A stretch of DNA of 64,000 nt, taken from positions 9,571,219-9,635,218 of the forward strand of contig CM046341.1 of NCBI GenBank assembly GCA_025403435.1, in the 5' to 3' direction. The notes under the pieces were generated by a model. The model saw nothing but the letters and a program-made list of their open reading frames with translations. It ran no database searches and was not told where the DNA came from. This stretch comes from Artocarpus heterophyllus (lineage: Eukaryota; Streptophyta; Magnoliopsida; Rosales; Moraceae). The translations under genes and the position numbers were made by a program. Numbering within the stretch: the stretch's first letter is position 1; the number at the start of each line of letters is the position of its first letter. Positions 61,871 through 64,000 of the stretch are shown in pieces.

Positions 61871-64000
61871 TATCAATTTTAGCACATAGCCACACATACA
61901 AACCTAAGATGCCTTAACGGGTAGTCGAACAGGGACAGTGGCTGAACTTCATTCCACTGAGCACAAGCATGAAGAACAACTTGCACGCCAACTCCTGAGA
62001 GATAAAGTTCAGACATCCACTTTGGCGTGCACGTCGACTTGTTAGGTCATGCCTTCAGCCATGTAATTTCGATGCCACAAAACTTATCATATTGTCATTC
62101 TAGTATATGATGAACCTTAATTCTTATAATCCACATCTCAATCATTTTGCCTCATCATGCATTCTAAATTTTTCTCTTCTTTGTATAAGACAGTATTGTA
62201 TTTGATGCTAATTGGTGAACGTTGTGTGTATTGTTCTTATAGTTTATTGTGTGTATTGTTCTTATAGTTTACCTTCTTACTAGTTATTACTAGTAATTTG
62301 TATTGTTATCATTGAGTGTAACTATCGAAACTCTAAATTCTTCATTATTTTTATTTATCTTTCGTTCACAATAATTTTAAAGGATAAATTTAAAAAATCA
62401 GCCAATGATACAAAAACATTAGGCATTTTGAAGGATTGAATTCAAACAATGTTACGCATATTGTGTACAAGTCTTACATATCTTATGCTTTTTATTTTAC
62501 ACTATTATCACCATTAATTAACTTGTCCTTTAACGTCAAACTCGGATAATTTTTTTAATAACATATTTCATTATCTAATTCAATTGAAGTTATTGTTACA
62601 CCCCTCAATTGAAGTTAATAAACAATTTCTTGCTCAGAACTATCGCCTCCCTTTGTCGCGATTAGACAATATTGTGTAGAAGTTAGACATGTGGCGTCCT
62701 TTTTGCATCCATTGATGTAATTCTCCCTATACACATGGGTGTCATTTCCAATCCGGTGTCGGATTAAAGTACTCGTCTAAATATATATGTGTGAACTAAA
62801 ACTATATCAAGACAGAAATTCTCTAGCAGAGCTACATATAAATGTAGCCACGTATTGTGTGCTCCCCATTCAATTTCTGAAACTGCTTACAATTTTTTTT
62901 AAAAATTTTAGACGTGTCCATTTCTAAGAAAAACATTCTTTCCTTGCTGAATAATTGAAGTACGTTATTGTGTTCCTATTTAATTAAAAAAAATCACTTT
63001 TATTCCACTCAATACTTGAAATATATAATGATGTCTCATTTAATAAAGTAATATATTTAGTTTTTTATATTGCTCCCCCACTAAAAACATTAAGCTTTTC
63101 TATTATTACTTTATATGTCTAAAGCTGATCTTATTAATTTGTATGTTGGTTTGAGAGAGAAAAATTAAAAAAAAAAAAAAAACCAAGATCAACTTTGGGG
63201 GTTTCCGCAATTTCTTTGGAGGTATATCCAAAGATCACTATTACACCAAACGCTAAAAGAAAGAGAGTCTTGCAGCACGAGTTGTATAAAGCCTTCTATC
63301 AGTTATAGTGCTTGGTATAAGTGATGTTCCCAAATATTTTTCTCTACCTTCATATTTTTTAGTTCAGAATGTCTACTAAATTTACACATATATGTAAAGA
63401 GTAAAATAAGCAAAGTTTCGTATAATTTATGAAAATAACACCAATTAATAAGGACAATGGGACTTAACAGGTTAACCTTTTAAGATAGAATCTGACCGAG
63501 CCCTTAAAAAGTCTCATTTTTATCATAATATTAGAGGTCAACAAGCTCCAAAGTGACTTAATCCATCCAATACAATGATAGTGACTTCAAAGAGAGAACT
63601 ATCTTATGGGGCATGTAAAGTCCACTTTCAATTTTATGTATGAGGGTATCTATTACATTATACATTATGTACACGTGTTGTATAATACAAAGTTGTACAC
63701 AGACACACAAATTCTAGGTAAAACCATTAGCGTTAAGCATCACAATTAATAAAAAGTGAGTTGCATTTATGAGCTCCATGCTATGAAACTTACATCCTAT
63801 TAGTTTGTGGTCCTTATCACCTATCATTGTTCATTATAGATCCATTTTTTATTAAAAATTATTTGAAACATAAATGATGCTCAACACCATAACTAATAAA
63901 AGAGAGGCTTGATACTACAGGACTAATTATTTCTTATCAATTAGTGTATAATTTTTTACGCCATTCATACCCTCTAGCACTACTCTTCCACATTACAGAT
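61871..64000. other. intergenic, nothing recognised
   Basis: AT-rich; no coding or RNA gene supported. A 24 bp tandem duplication ('ttgtgtgtattgttcttatagttta') lies at about 62222-62271. The stretch 63440-63960 is more even in composition and may be part of an LTR continuing beyond the window, but no boundary is visible. Confidence 0.5.

Noticed and set aside
63440..63960. Possible LTR edge at the right end of the window
   Set aside because: No TG/CA boundary, PBS or second copy is visible within the window.

Overview
This is nuclear DNA from a flowering plant, most likely a core eudicot. It is AT-rich, full of nested LTR retrotransposons, MITEs and microsatellites, and its two ordinary host genes have plant-specific intron layouts. 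Species cannot be fixed from the sequence alone. There are no bacterial operons, CRISPR arrays or phage genes.

Layout. (1) 1-3955: remnants of a small non-autonomous LTR element arranged internal-LTR-internal-LTR, interrupted by a reverse-oriented solo LTR (1899-3834). (2) 3956-10996: AT-rich intergenic DNA with one long-TIR MITE and microsatellites. (3) 10997-23590: a full-length but decayed Ty3/gypsy chromovirus (Tekay/Del-like) with about 3.3 kb LTRs, remnants of gag, protease, RT, RNase H, integrase and chromodomain, plus a decayed extra frame with an acidic tail between the PBS and gag. (4) 23591-26722: intergenic, with an hAT-type MITE. (5) 26723-30065, minus: a four-exon cryptochrome 2 (CRY2) gene encoding about 641 aa. 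(6) 34682-36764, minus: a three-exon actin-depolymerizing factor gene of the ADF6 type (143 aa). (7) 36900-44377: stacked MITEs, an approximately 4.7 kb block with long imperfect terminal inverted repeats, an LTR-like fragment and a GC-rich minisatellite. (8) 44378-57300: an old Tekay-like solo LTR split by a very young, apparently complete Ty1/copia element (45751-55447, minus) with 2,033 bp LTRs that look identical, a 5 bp target duplication, PBS, PPT and an open 1,317-1,341 aa polyprotein. (9) 57301-64000: intergenic DNA with a two-exon coding fragment of unknown function, local tandem and inverted duplications and a Mutator-like repeat block.

The two host genes are independent: CRY2 is a blue-light receptor and ADF6 an actin-severing protein. 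Both are transcribed from the minus strand, 4.6 kb apart. The rest is mobile-element biology. The most intriguing signal is a 12 bp quasi-palindrome (TCGGCCTGCCGA and variants) clustered in the promoter-proximal U3 and the leader of the young copia element and also inside the solo LTR of (1), which looks like a gypsy-type LTR.
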